DNA of 64,000 nucleotides from Deefgea piscis (GTDB lineage Bacteria; Pseudomonadota; Gammaproteobacteria; Burkholderiales; Chitinibacteraceae), in assembly GCF_019665785.1 (NCBI RefSeq), contig NZ_CP081149.1, forward strand, positions 310,001 through 374,000, in the 5' to 3' direction. Made by a program: the position numbers and the translations under genes. This document shows, in pieces, positions 27,511 through 37,220 of the stretch; the first letter of the stretch is position 1; each line of letters begins with the position of its first letter. Below the pieces are notes generated by a model. The model searched no databases and was not told where the DNA came from. It was given only the letters and a program-made list of their open reading frames with translations.

Positions 27511-28713
27511 TTACTTGGCTGCTGCCGCGCCACCAATTACTTCTAGAATTTCCCATTTACCGTTTTTAACGGTGTAAACCGTAATCGCGCCATTATTGAT
27601 ATCACCTTTGGCATCAAACGAAATCGGTCCGGTCACCCCTTCGTATTTCATTGCTGCCAATTTTGGTAGATATTTAGCTGGATCAGCCGAGCCCGCTTCT
27701 TGCATCGCTTTTACCATCATATTCACTGAATCGTAGCAATATGGAGAATACAGCTGCACTTCATTGCCAAATTTAGCTTTGAATTTTTCTAAGAATGCCT
27801 TGCCGCCTGCCAACTGATCTTTAGGTGTGCCTGGGCTGGTGGCATACATGCCATCCGCATCAACACCGGCAAGTTTGATAAATTCAGGCGTTTGCGCACC
27901 ATCGCCGCCCATGATAATGACATTCAAGCCCAGCTTTTTAGCTTGTTTTTTCATTGGTGCAGCTTGAGCATCCATGCCGCCGTAAAAAATCAAATCCGGT
28001 TTACTGCCTTTAATACTGGTTAATACCGCATTAAAATCAGTTTCTTGGTTATTACTAAATTCACGCTTCACGATTTGCGCGCCAGCGGCTTTAGCGGCAA
28101 TTTCAAATTCATCGGCCAAGCCTTGGCCGTATGCAGTGCGATCATCAATGATGGCAATTTTTTTCGCGCCTAATTTACTCACCGCGTATTGGCCCAGCAC
28201 TTTACCTTGCTGTGCATCATTGGCCATTACTCGAAATGCCGTTTTAAAACCTTGGTTGGTGTAATTCACCGCAGTGGCCGAAGGTGAAATTTGCGCAATT
28301 CCCGCATCAGAATAAATTTTAGACGCAGGAATCGTCGTCCCTGAATTCATATGGCCAATGACACCTGCCACATTGGCATCAACAAAGCGCTGCGCCACAG
28401 TGGTCGCGGTTTTCGGGTCACCTTGATCGTCTTCTGAAATCATTTCTAATTTCATTTTTTTACCAGCAATATCCACCCCACCCGCTGCATTGATTTCATC
28501 AATAGCCAGCTTCACGCCGTTTTCATTGTCTTTACCAAAATGCGCAGCTGGGCCAGTTAAAGCCGCTGAATGCCCAATTTTAATCACCGACTGGCTTGGC
28601 TCTTCCGCCGCCGCCGGTGTGCTCGCCGCTTCGCTGCCAACTGGCGCTTGTTTACCACACGCAGCCAAACCCATCACGGCCGCAGCAATCAAACTATAAG
28701 AAGTGATATTCAT
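27511..28713 (-). CDS. LivJ-type branched-chain amino acid binding lipoprotein
   Basis: 400 aa from the ATG at 28713, which places the signal peptide (SLIAAAVMGLAAC) at the N-terminus; the frame stays open 5 codons further up. The lipobox Cys is followed by a Pro/Ala/Glu-rich linker. The mature domain is a type-I periplasmic binding fold: IKIGHSAALTGPAAHFGKDNENGVKLAIDEINAAGG, then SPSATAVNYTNQGFKTAFRV and FYGGMDAQA. It should capture leucine, isoleucine or valine (or another amide-like ligand) for an ABC importer. No permease or ATPase gene is adjacent, so it works with distant components. Confidence 0.92.
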   Translation of the reverse strand: MNITSYSLIAAAVMGLAACGKQAPVGSEAASTPAAAEEPSQSVIKIGHSAALTGPAAHFGKDNENGVKLAIDEINAAGGVDIAGKKMKLEMISEDDQGDPKTATTVAQRFVDANVAGVIGHMNSGTTIPASKIYSDAGIAQISPSATAVNYTNQGFKTAFRVMANDAQQGKVLGQYAVSKLGAKKIAIIDDRTAYGQGLADEFEIAAKAAGAQIVKREFSNNQETDFNAVLTSIKGSKPDLIFYGGMDAQAAPMKKQAKKLGLNVIIMGGDGAQTPEFIKLAGVDADGMYATSPGTPKDQLAGGKAFLEKFKAKFGNEVQLYSPYCYDSVNMMVKAMQEAGSADPAKYLPKLAAMKYEGVTGPISFDAKGDINNGAITVYTVKNGKWEILEVIGGAAAAK

Positions 28714-28803
28714 TTCAGGACATTCCAAAACAGAGAAAAAGACGGATCGGTATTAATACCAATAATTGTAAGGCTCAACGCATCATGCAGTAGCATGCCA
28801 CAG

Positions 28804-28823
28804 AGGAATACTAGGGTATTCCT
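28804..28823. promoter_or_regulatory. Palindrome upstream of the LivJ-like gene
   Basis: AGGAATAC-TAGG-GTATTCCT forms an 8-bp perfect inverted repeat about 90 bp upstream of the binding-protein start. It may be an operator, or the end signal of an upstream transcript. No T run is visible. Confidence 0.35.
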
Positions 28824-28848
28824 GTAGTCGATCGTCAGCTCTAATTGA

Positions 28849-29928
28849 TTACTGAAGTGCAGTAAACCACATCGGTTTGATTTCTCGAATTTTAACCAAG
28901 AGTTGCTGCGCAATTTGTTGATGATCTTGTAAATTCGGATGCCACTGACAAGCCGTTAGCTGCAAGGGATTTACGGCTAAATAATGCACATTTCTGAGCC
29001 CAGCAGCCTTTGCCGTTGCCATTACCGCTGGCACTTGTACGCGTAATTGATCATCAGGCCAAACTTTATACGACATCAACACAATCTGTGGTTGCTGATA
29101 TTGAGTATTAATTTCAGCAATCAATGCTTGATACGCGGCCTGAAAATCGGCAGCCAATTGTTCAGCATTGCGTTTTTCAGTTGGATTAATTGGCGTAGAA
29201 AAATCATTTAAGCCCAAGGCTATAACGACAATTTGTGGTTGCCAATCTGTCGCAGTAATCAAAGAACTCGCATCACTTTGAATTTTTCGTGGATAAAAAG
29301 TCCGAAAATCTTGATCTGCTAAACGACCATTCCAATTACGCACTAAACCCATTCCCGACATCGCATTAATTTGCCATTCGGCATCTAATTCACGCGCCAC
29401 ATTGACTGCAAAACCTTGGCGAATATCGGTATTTACTGCCAAATCAGCGTCTTTACATTCACGCTGCGTGGATAAACCCGCCAAAGCTGCGGTAAACGAA
29501 TCACCAATAAATTCAATTTTGCGTTTCTTTGCTGCTGGCGCAGGCAACCATTGCCCACCTTCCGCTAAAACAAAACCATCCACTTGACCAATATAATCTG
29601 GCGTTTCGTTACGACGAATTAAATCAATTCGATGCCGAGATGCCGTTAAATTTTTTAGCCAAATCACTCGTTTACCCGCTGCTGGAGCGATATTCAGTAG
29701 AAATTGGCCATCCACTTCTACTGCGTAATGACTACGCTCATCATTTAACGCAATACCAATACGCTGCCCAATAAATTGAGCGGATAACACCCCACCTGGC
29801 CATGTAGCTTGATAATTGCCATTGCTGTGCACCCAACGTCCACTCGCCAAAATAGGTTCTGCAGCGAGCGCTGTATTCAGTATCGAAAACAGTAATGCCA
29901 AAATCCCAATGTATTTCATGATGAGCAC
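28849..29928 (-). CDS. Secreted SGNH esterase, CE2-like
   Basis: 359 aa. A signal peptide (to about residue 23, ALA-A) is followed by a beta-rich N-terminal jelly-roll domain (about 25-130) and an SGNH hydrolase domain: IEFIGDSFTA (Ser), an ALGLNDFSTP block (Asn), and a WHPN...DH region near the C-terminus (His). This order matches carbohydrate esterase family 2, which deacetylates xylan or other polysaccharides. Together with chitin-type PTS genes it suggests polysaccharide use. It lies between two solute-binding protein genes. Confidence 0.82.
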   Translation of the reverse strand: MLIMKYIGILALLFSILNTALAAEPILASGRWVHSNGNYQATWPGGVLSAQFIGQRIGIALNDERSHYAVEVDGQFLLNIAPAAGKRVIWLKNLTASRHRIDLIRRNETPDYIGQVDGFVLAEGGQWLPAPAAKKRKIEFIGDSFTAALAGLSTQRECKDADLAVNTDIRQGFAVNVARELDAEWQINAMSGMGLVRNWNGRLADQDFRTFYPRKIQSDASSLITATDWQPQIVVIALGLNDFSTPINPTEKRNAEQLAADFQAAYQALIAEINTQYQQPQIVLMSYKVWPDDQLRVQVPAVMATAKAAGLRNVHYLAVNPLQLTACQWHPNLQDHQQIAQQLLVKIREIKPMWFTALQ

Positions 29929-30035
29929 CTGAAAAAAATGGAGTTTACGGCTTAGTTGGCTATTTGGCTGTGTTCAAAACTAATCAATAGTTTGTCCAAA
30001 TCAAACATCAATGAGATCGATACTTTTATATGAAG

Positions 30036-30062
30036 CAAAAAAAGCCCCACGGAATTGGGGCT
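30036..30062 (-). terminator. Terminator after the amino-acid binding protein gene
   Basis: AGCCCCA (30043-30049) and TGGGGCT (30056-30062) form the stem, with a T run on the minus strand. Confidence 0.88.
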
Positions 30063-30070
30063 GTTGTATT

Positions 30071-30904
30071 TTATAAAATCTGGAACGTAAAATACTTAAA
30101 CTGCATTTCTTGATATTGACCCGATTTAATGAGTTGGTCTAAAGCTTTATTAAATTTTGCCACCATTTCATGATCATCTTTAGCCAAAGCAATCGCTTCG
30201 CCTCGTCCTAAGCGAGGGTCACCCTTAATGATATTACCTACATAATTATAGTCTTTTGCATGCAGTGGATCGCGTAAAAACTCACCAAATACCGCGCTAT
30301 CACCAAACACTAAATCTACTTCATCTTTATTCATCGCCAGCAATAAAGCATCGGCATCAGGATAATGCTTTAATTTCACTTTGCTATTATTAAATTCAGC
30401 AGTCAGATAATCTGAAAAAGTTGTATTGCTCACCACGCCAATGATTTGGCCTGCTAAGCGTTCAGGTGTCATCACCGGGAAGATAAATTGACGATTATTT
30501 TTAGCTAAATACGCCGCAGGAACCCGTGCATAAGGCTGTGTAAACTGAACTAATTTTTCACGCTCATCGGTAATCGACATCGTGGCAATAATCGCATCGG
30601 CTTTTTTGTCTTGCACCGCTGGAATTAAATCATCCCATTCATAGCGCTCAATACTGCACTTAACCGCCATTTCTTTGCACAGCGCATTGGCCAAATCAAT
30701 ATTAAAACCCACTAATTGCTGGTTTTTATCTAAATATTCGAATGGTGGATATTTACCCTCTAGGGCAATGCGTAAAAGTGGTTGCGATTCAGCCGCTGCA
30801 CTGGCGATCTGATTTGTCGACGTTGGTGTTTTTTTATGTATCAGCGAAAAATACAATACTGGCGCAGCGATGACTGCAACAGCAATCACAATCCATTTTT
30901 TCAT
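30071..30904 (-). CDS. Polar amino-acid binding protein (ABC transporter, family 3)
   Basis: 277 aa. An N-terminal hydrophobic signal (residues 3-21) without a lipobox may be cleaved or act as an anchor. The mature domain is a type-II binding fold: LRIALEGKYPPFEYLDKNQQLVGFNIDLANALCKEM, then MSITDEREKLVQFTQPY and VDLVFGDSAVFGEFL. This is the Lys/Arg/Orn or His-binding group; the acidic YPPFEYLD region favours a basic ligand. No permease or ATPase genes are adjacent. Confidence 0.9.
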   Translation of the reverse strand: MKKWIVIAVAVIAAPVLYFSLIHKKTPTSTNQIASAAAESQPLLRIALEGKYPPFEYLDKNQQLVGFNIDLANALCKEMAVKCSIERYEWDDLIPAVQDKKADAIIATMSITDEREKLVQFTQPYARVPAAYLAKNNRQFIFPVMTPERLAGQIIGVVSNTTFSDYLTAEFNNSKVKLKHYPDADALLLAMNKDEVDLVFGDSAVFGEFLRDPLHAKDYNYVGNIIKGDPRLGRGEAIALAKDDHEMVAKFNKALDQLIKSGQYQEMQFKYFTFQIL

Positions 30905-31123
30905 GACGATTCATCCATTGCTCTGTAAGTAGCAAATCATACGGAGAGCGGATTTTAATCGAATCAGTAGTTTCCCCGCTTGTTTATTATTAAATTTATT
31001 AAACAAAAAATATAATCACGTCAAACCATAAAGCGTCGTTATTTACCACGCTATCACCACCACAAAAGCGTTCCGGCAAAATTATTCGCTATACTCAGTA
31101 ACTTAAACTTTGTGGAGGCTAAA

Positions 31124-32200
31124 ATGTTCTTTACTGATAAAAAATACATTGCCGATTTAAATGAGCAAATTCGTCAGTTGCATGCAGAGAACGCACAACT
31201 AAAAAAAGAAAACACAAAGCTAAACAGTGATCAGCAATTTCTCTCTAGTTTACAAGTGCAAGATAATGGCGATGGAAAATACTATCAATCCTTATTCAAA
31301 ACTATGGATTTATTTGGTGAGTCGCTCAAATTAAGTGCACACTCTATCGGCCATCTTACCGATAAAATGCAAGACGAATTACGCTGCGCCGCTGATTTAT
31401 CTCGCGTGGCCCAAGATAATAATCAAAAGATAAATACGATTGCAAATAGCTTAAATCAACTATCCAGCACTGCAATACAATCAGTCAGTGACGTCGATAA
31501 ACTTAATCAGCAATCAGATCAAATTAGCGGCATCGTACAAATGATCAAAGAAATTGCGGATCAAACGAACCTATTGGCACTCAATGCGGCAATTGAAGCC
31601 GCGCGTGCTGGCGAGCAAGGTCGTGGTTTTGCGGTCGTTGCCGATGAAGTCCGGAAACTCGCAGAACGCACCGGATCGGCCACCAAAGAAATTAGTCAAT
31701 TGGTAGGTGATATTCGTACTGAAACCCAATCGGTTAAATCCACAATGAACACCCTCGCCGAGCAAACGGCGCAATTTAGTGCAATGGGTAGCAATGCGGC
31801 GAATGAAATGAATTTATTGATTAAAATTTCTGCCGAGATGGAAAAACTGGTGGCTGCAAATCAACTCAATACTTTTGTTGAAGTGAGTAAAATCGATCAT
31901 ATTGCATTTAAATTTAAAGTTTACGAAAGTGTTGCCGGTGGCGCAGCCATGCCAAATATCAATGATCCGCATCAATGCCGCTTTGGCCGCTGGTATTACG
32001 AAGGTGAAGGCAAAGCGCAAGCGGGAAATCATCCGGTTTATCGTGAATTAGAAGCGCCACATAATGAAATTCATCAAATGGGTAGCCAAGCCTTTAGCGC
32101 ATGGCAAGCTGGGCAAAAATCACAAGTGATTGAAGCGCTCAATCGAATGGAAAATACCAGTTTAAAAATGATCCATATTTTAGATAAGTTGATTGATTAA
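31124..32200 (+). CDS. Soluble chemoreceptor with C-terminal CZB domain
   Basis: 358 aa from the ATG at 31124 with GGAGG upstream; the in-frame GTG at 31112 overlaps that site. There is no transmembrane segment. An N-terminal coiled coil (about 10-45) leads to a short MCP signalling hairpin with the tip [23 protein letters not shown], then a C-terminal zinc-binding CZB domain with [21 protein letters not shown] and [10 protein letters not shown] supplying the His/Cys ligands. Similar cytoplasmic receptors (for example TlpD) sense oxidants or zinc through CZB. It is expected to signal via CheA/CheW. Confidence 0.92.
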   Translation: MFFTDKKYIADLNEQIRQLHAENAQLKKENTKLNSDQQFLSSLQVQDNGDGKYYQSLFKTMDLFGESLKLSAHSIGHLTDKMQDELRCAADLSRVAQDNNQKINTIANSLNQLSSTAIQSVSDVDKLNQQSDQISGIVQMIKEIADQTNLLALNAAIEAARAGEQGRGFAVVADEVRKLAERTGSATKEISQLVGDIRTETQSVKSTMNTLAEQTAQFSAMGSNAANEMNLLIKISAEMEKLVAANQLNTFVEVSKIDHIAFKFKVYESVAGGAAMPNINDPHQCRFGRWYYEGEGKAQAGNHPVYRELEAPHNEIHQMGSQAFSAWQAGQKSQVIEALNRMENTSLKMIHILDKLID

Positions 32201-32320
32201 ACAGTCAAAAATGACGTGGCCATAACTTGCTTCGATCGAATTGCCTGCGCAACGCTTGTTGTAGCAGCTGTTGCCCAATCAAATGCCAGTAACGATTCGA
32301 CAGTGCCTCAATTTAGAAAC

Positions 32321-32347
32321 AAAAAAACCCGCAATCGCGGGTTTTTT
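32321..32347. terminator. Bidirectional terminator between MCP and parE
   Basis: An A run, CCCGC-AATC-GCGGG, then a T run. It serves the convergent chemoreceptor and parE genes. Confidence 0.85.
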
Positions 32348-32403
32348 ATTCTTTGGTATCTCAATAGATGCTTCAAATACAAAGGGCTACAAGCCAATAC
32401 CCA

Positions 32404-34377
32404 TTATAAATCTGCTTCAACCTCATTCCCGCGTGCTTCCAGCCATGCACGGCGGCTAGAAGCCTCTGACTTACTCATCAACATATTCATCACATCACGC
32501 GTATTGGCAGCCACATCAGAATGAATCGATACCCGCATCACGCGGCGAGTATCGGGATTCATCGTCGTGTCGAATAATTGCTCGGCGTTCATTTCACCCA
32601 AGCCTTTGAAACGTGAAATATTCCATGCTGATTCACGTAGTTTTTCGCCTTTAAGCTTATCGAGAATCGCGGTCAATTCACCTTCATCCAGCGCATAAAA
32701 CTTGCGCGGCGGTTTATTTTTACCACTGCCACCCACGTCAACGCGGTACAACGGTGGCTGCGCAACATAGATATGACCGTTAGCAACCAACAGCGGGAAA
32801 TGACGATAAAACAAGGTCAATAGCAGCACTTGAATGTGCGATCCATCCACGTCCGCATCGGACATAATGATGACTTTGCCATAACGCAAGCCACTCATAT
32901 CTGCGCCGCTATCGAGCGTATGCGGATCAACACCAATCGCAACCGCCATATCGTGAACTTCGTTATTGCCGAAAATTTGGTCTTTATCGACTTCCCAAGT
33001 ATTGAGCACCTTACCGCGCAGAGGCAAAATCGCTTGGAAATCTTTATCGCGGCCCATTTTGGCTGAGCCCCCCGCCGAATCCCCCTCGACGAGGAATAAT
33101 TCGCAGCGCTCAGTTTCATCCGACGCACAATCGGTCAATTTACCCGGCAATACCGCGACGCCAGAGGATTTTTTCTTTTCGACTTTCTGCGCGTTTTTTT
33201 GCCGCGATTGCGCAGCGCGAATGGCGAGTTCAGCGAGTTTTTTACCCAAATCAACGTGTTCATTCAGCCATAATTCAAATGGCGAGCGTACCATCGCCGA
33301 TACCAGTTTAAGGCCATCACGACTAGTGAGTTTGTCTTTGGTTTGACCTTGGAACTGCGGGTCGAGCACTTTGGCAGACAGAACAAATGAGCAGCGGCTA
33401 AATAGATCTTCCGGCAGTAACTTAACGCCTTTGGGCAGCAAGTTATGGAAATCAATAAACGTTTTTACGACTTGAAACACCCCATCGCGCAGACCAGATT
33501 CATGTGTTCCGCCGGCTGGTGTTGGAATCAAATTCACATACGATTCGCGATTGACGCTACCGTCTTCAGTCCACGTCAGCGCCCAAGCACAACCTTCCCC
33601 GCGCGAGAAAATTTCATCTTCACCTTCGATGTATTTTTCACCCTGCAAAATAGGAATCAGCTGGGTATAACCGGCGACTTGTTCATTGAGATAGCCCAGT
33701 AAACCATCGGGATAACACCAACGTTTTTCGAGTAACTCACCATTCGCTTGCTCAATATTGAGCGTCACGATCAGCCCAGGTAAAAGCACGGCTTTAGATT
33801 TTAATAAATGCTCAAGATCGGCAACTGGAATAGTTGGGCTATCAAAATATTTAGCATCGGGTTCAACAAAAACCCGAGTGCCTGTGTCTTTTTTTAAGCA
33901 ACTTCCAGTGACAAGTAATGGCTCAATCACATCGCCACCAGAAAAAACTAGGCGGTTAATTTGTCCTTCACGACGAACTTCAACCTCAAGTCGTGTCGAC
34001 AAAGCATTGGTAACAGAAACACCAACGCCATGTAAACCACCCGAGAAGGCATAAGCGCCACCGTCTTTTTTATCAAATTTACCGCCAGCATGCAGCTGAG
34101 TAAATACCACTTGCACCGTAGGTACGCCCTCTTCAGGATGTAAACCTACTGGAATACCCCGGCCATTATCAGCCACGCGCATTGATTGATTACGATATAA
34201 AACCACGTCGATTTGCGTGGCATAACCGCCAAGCGCTTCATCAGCAGCGTTATCAATCACCTCTTGGCAGATATGCAAGGGGTTATCAGTGCGGGTGTAC
34301 ATGCCAGGACGGTGGCGGACTGGATCAAGGCCTTTTAAAACCTTAACGGAAGATTCGTCGTATTTAGGAGCTGCCAT
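32404..34377 (-). CDS. parE: DNA topoisomerase IV subunit B
   Basis: 657 aa. GHKL ATPase motifs: EVIDNAADEALGG, DNGRGIPVGLHPEEG and SGGLHGVGVSVTNALS. Toprim motifs: LFLVEGDSAGGSAKMGRDK, ILPLRGKVLN and SDADVDGSHI. It pairs with ParC. The ATG is immediately preceded by a parS sequence that takes up the place of a ribosome-binding site; no GGAG-like motif is seen. No other in-frame start is better. Confidence 0.96.
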   Translation of the reverse strand: MAAPKYDESSVKVLKGLDPVRHRPGMYTRTDNPLHICQEVIDNAADEALGGYATQIDVVLYRNQSMRVADNGRGIPVGLHPEEGVPTVQVVFTQLHAGGKFDKKDGGAYAFSGGLHGVGVSVTNALSTRLEVEVRREGQINRLVFSGGDVIEPLLVTGSCLKKDTGTRVFVEPDAKYFDSPTIPVADLEHLLKSKAVLLPGLIVTLNIEQANGELLEKRWCYPDGLLGYLNEQVAGYTQLIPILQGEKYIEGEDEIFSRGEGCAWALTWTEDGSVNRESYVNLIPTPAGGTHESGLRDGVFQVVKTFIDFHNLLPKGVKLLPEDLFSRCSFVLSAKVLDPQFQGQTKDKLTSRDGLKLVSAMVRSPFELWLNEHVDLGKKLAELAIRAAQSRQKNAQKVEKKKSSGVAVLPGKLTDCASDETERCELFLVEGDSAGGSAKMGRDKDFQAILPLRGKVLNTWEVDKDQIFGNNEVHDMAVAIGVDPHTLDSGADMSGLRYGKVIIMSDADVDGSHIQVLLLTLFYRHFPLLVANGHIYVAQPPLYRVDVGGSGKNKPPRKFYALDEGELTAILDKLKGEKLRESAWNISRFKGLGEMNAEQLFDTTMNPDTRRVMRVSIHSDVAANTRDVMNMLMSKSEASSRRAWLEARGNEVEADL

Positions 34378-34393
34378 TGTTTCACGTGAAACC
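34378..34393. promoter_or_regulatory. parS abutting the parE start codon
   Basis: TGTTTCACGTGAAACC matches the parS palindrome except at the last base. It directly touches the parE ATG (complement of 34375-34377) with no spacer. Confidence 0.87.
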
Positions 34394-34671
34394 GGTAAAA
34401 ATGATTGGAGGGAAGTCTAGCAGAGAAAGCCTGAAACGACACCGTTTCAAATGTCCAAAACCATGATGGCATACTCAAGCCCAGTGCCAATCTTAAGCAT
34501 TGAAAGTCCATTTTAGATTCAGCTCATCACAATGCACGTGTCGATTTGACGCACTCACTTTGATTGCTACTGCTTAACAATATTTGATAACACACTAATG
34601 TTATATATATCTATTTCAACTTGGGTATATCGATAAATAACATTACTAATAAAGCTTATAGAGTAATACCT

Positions 34672-36165
34672 TCACTCAATACCCCGGCGATATTGGATTG
34701 CTTCAGCCAGATGCGGCGTTAAAATCGCCTCACTACCAGCTAAATCAGCAATCGTTCGGGCTACGCGCAATACTCGATGATAAGCACGCGCAGACCAGGC
34801 TAATTTTTGAATCGCATTTTGCAACATGGCCAAACCTGCGGCGTCCGTTTGGCAATGGGTATCCATTGCCGCGCCGAGTAAAGTAGAATTATTATGACCT
34901 TGCCGTGCTAGCTGCCGCTCACGGGCTTCACAAACCCTTTCACGCACCAATAAACTGCCTTCACTTTGCCCTTTGGCCAATAACACCGTATCAGGAATCG
35001 CCGGTACTTCGACCACCATATCAATACGATCCAGTAATGGTCCAGAAATGCGGCCTCGATAGCGCAGCACTTGTTCTGGCGTGCAACGACATGCTTTCTT
35101 CAGATGCCCTAAATATCCACAAGGACAGGGATTCATCGCCGCCACCAGTTGAAACCGTGCCGGAAATTCAGCTTGCCGTGCTGCGCGAGAAATATGAATT
35201 TTTCCACTCTCAAGTGGCTCTCGCAATACCTCTAAAACTTTTCGATCAAATTCGGGTAATTCATCTAAAAACAGAACCCCATGATGCGCCAGTGAGATCT
35301 CTCCAGGTTGCGGAATACTGCCACCACCCACTAAAGCAACGCTGGACGCCGTATGATGCGGGCTACGAAATGGGCGCTGACCGACATTACGCAGATCAAG
35401 CCCATTTTGCCCTAAGGACTGAATCGCTGCCGCCTCTAGTGCTTCATTTTCCAATAATGGCGGTAATAAACCCGGTAGCCGCTGCGCCAACATTGATTTA
35501 CCGGTTCCTGGTGGGCCAATCAGTAATATAGAATGATTGCCCGCTGCCGCCACCTCAAGACCACGCCGAGCGGCAGACTGCCCTTTTACATCGGCTAAAT
35601 CAGGATAAATAGGATTTGCCCTATCCATTGGCGCTAAAGCCGTTGGTAATGGTTGAGCTCCACTAAGATGGTGGCAAACTTCAAGTAAATGCGCTGCAGA
35701 CAATATCGCTGCATTTTGAATTAATGCCGCTTCATGACTGCTACTGGCACTAATAATCAATGTTCGCTGCGCATCACGAGCCGCCATGGCTAATGCCAAG
35801 CCACCTCGTACTGAACGTAATTGCCCAGTTAAGCCTAATTCACCCGCAAATTCATAATCAGCTAAATGCTCGCAGGGTAATTGCCCACTCGCAGCTAATA
35901 TACCCACCGCAATCGCCAAATCATAATGCCCTGCCCCTTTGGGCAAATCGGCAGGAGCTAAATTTACGGTAATTCGGCGATTAGGAAATTCAAAACCAGC
36001 CACTTGCAATGCCGCTCGAACTCGTTCTCGAGATTCACGAACTTCAGTATCAGCCAGCCCCACCAAATTAAATGCGGGCAAGCCATTGGCTAGATGAACC
36101 TCAACAGTAACCGATTGCGCAGATAAGCCATCTAATGCTCGAGAATACAAAACGGCAAGCGACAT
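34672..36165 (-). CDS. comM: ComM/YifB-type AAA+ ATPase
   Basis: 497 aa. An N-terminal Lon-substrate-like domain (ANGLPAFNLVGLADTEVRESRERVRAA) is followed by a magnesium-chelatase-type AAA+ core with Walker A GPPGTGKS, Walker B GVLFLDELPEF, and the C-terminal SGPLLDRIDMVVEVP and SARAYHRVLRVARTIADL segments. ComM is a helicase that drives branch migration during natural transformation, so the organism may be naturally competent. It is the only gene in this minus-strand unit. Confidence 0.93.
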   Translation of the reverse strand: MSLAVLYSRALDGLSAQSVTVEVHLANGLPAFNLVGLADTEVRESRERVRAALQVAGFEFPNRRITVNLAPADLPKGAGHYDLAIAVGILAASGQLPCEHLADYEFAGELGLTGQLRSVRGGLALAMAARDAQRTLIISASSSHEAALIQNAAILSAAHLLEVCHHLSGAQPLPTALAPMDRANPIYPDLADVKGQSAARRGLEVAAAGNHSILLIGPPGTGKSMLAQRLPGLLPPLLENEALEAAAIQSLGQNGLDLRNVGQRPFRSPHHTASSVALVGGGSIPQPGEISLAHHGVLFLDELPEFDRKVLEVLREPLESGKIHISRAARQAEFPARFQLVAAMNPCPCGYLGHLKKACRCTPEQVLRYRGRISGPLLDRIDMVVEVPAIPDTVLLAKGQSEGSLLVRERVCEARERQLARQGHNNSTLLGAAMDTHCQTDAAGLAMLQNAIQKLAWSARAYHRVLRVARTIADLAGSEAILTPHLAEAIQYRRGIE

Positions 36166-36222
36166 GATTGATTCACAAATGCTATGCTAATTCATACAGT
36201 GTAAGCAGGAAAATCAGATTTA

Positions 36223-37218
36223 ATGGAACAATCAACGATTTTAATGCCTAATTTCCGAAATTTAGGCGTAGTGTTGCGCGCCTTAGTCTTAGTGCATTTA
36301 GGCGTCTTGATTTATGTATTTATTAGTATTAATCGCTGGAATGAATGGATAAACAAACTCACCGAAATTAGTTTATGGGTTGAACCTGTCCTACTTATTT
36401 CATTAGCAGGGCTAGCAGTAGTGAGTGCACAACTACAAAAAATGAACTACCGAAATGCTGTGATGACTGTATTGCTGTGGGTTTTCTGCGTCGCGTTTAG
36501 CATATCAAAGCTATTTCAAAATTTAATTCCGCTTGACCAGAGCGTTGTACCTTGGCGCTTTGAGTTTATTACGCTCAGCGTGACTTTTTTGCTGCTGCAT
36601 TATTACCAACTTTGGATTCGTGCCCTATCACCGCGTTTGGCTGAAGCCAGACTTGTCGCCTTACAGGCAAGAATAAGACCGCATTTTTTCTTTAATAGTT
36701 TGAATGCGGTGCTATCTTTAATACGAAGTCAGCCAAAATTAGCTGAGCGGCTGCTAGAAAACCTGTCAGAACTCTTTCGTGTAGCAATGGGTACAGAGAC
36801 AGGTCTTTCCACAATGGCGCGCGAAGTAGAATTGGCGCAAGGTTATCTTGAAATTGAAAAGGTACGTTTAGGTGATCGCTTACAAGTTGAATGGCATATC
36901 GACAAGATGCCTAAAAACGCCCTGATCCCACCGTTGATTCTGCAACCATTGCTAGAAAACGCGATTTATCATGGTATTGAGCCAAATATCGAACCTGGGA
37001 TTATTCAATTGAATATATTTCGAGTGCGTGAGGAAGTACATATCAACATTCGAAATCCTCTTTTAAATAGTACGCCGCTACGACGCGGTAATGGCATGGC
37101 ACAAGAGAATGTACGCGAGCGTTTACTGCTTTATTATGATGCCGAAGCAAATCTCAGCATCACCACAGGAAACGACTATTATCAAATACATATCATGCTG
37201 CCCTATCGGGAGCTTTAA
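36223..37218 (+). CDS. LytS/AlgZ-type sensor histidine kinase
   Basis: 331 aa. Four hydrophobic segments (about 15-35, 45-65, 72-92 and 105-125) are followed by a His_kinase domain (PF06580 type): the phospho-acceptor His in RIRPHFFFNSLNAVLSLI, then the LIPPLILQPLLENAIYHGIE N-box. The glycine box is NPLLNSTPLRRGNGMAQENVRERL. The stop is 2 bp before its response regulator. No periplasmic sensor domain exists, so the signal is sensed within the membrane or by partners. Confidence 0.92.
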   Translation: MEQSTILMPNFRNLGVVLRALVLVHLGVLIYVFISINRWNEWINKLTEISLWVEPVLLISLAGLAVVSAQLQKMNYRNAVMTVLLWVFCVAFSISKLFQNLIPLDQSVVPWRFEFITLSVTFLLLHYYQLWIRALSPRLAEARLVALQARIRPHFFFNSLNAVLSLIRSQPKLAERLLENLSELFRVAMGTETGLSTMAREVELAQGYLEIEKVRLGDRLQVEWHIDKMPKNALIPPLILQPLLENAIYHGIEPNIEPGIIQLNIFRVREEVHINIRNPLLNSTPLRRGNGMAQENVRERLLLYYDAEANLSITTGNDYYQIHIMLPYREL

Positions 37219-37220
37219 CA

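Noticed and set aside
32216..32524. 102-aa plus-strand frame after the chemoreceptor
   Set aside because: It crosses a bidirectional terminator and the parE 3' end.
34905..35531. 208-aa plus-strand frame opposite comM
   Set aside because: Shadow of the comM coding sequence; no ribosome site or family.
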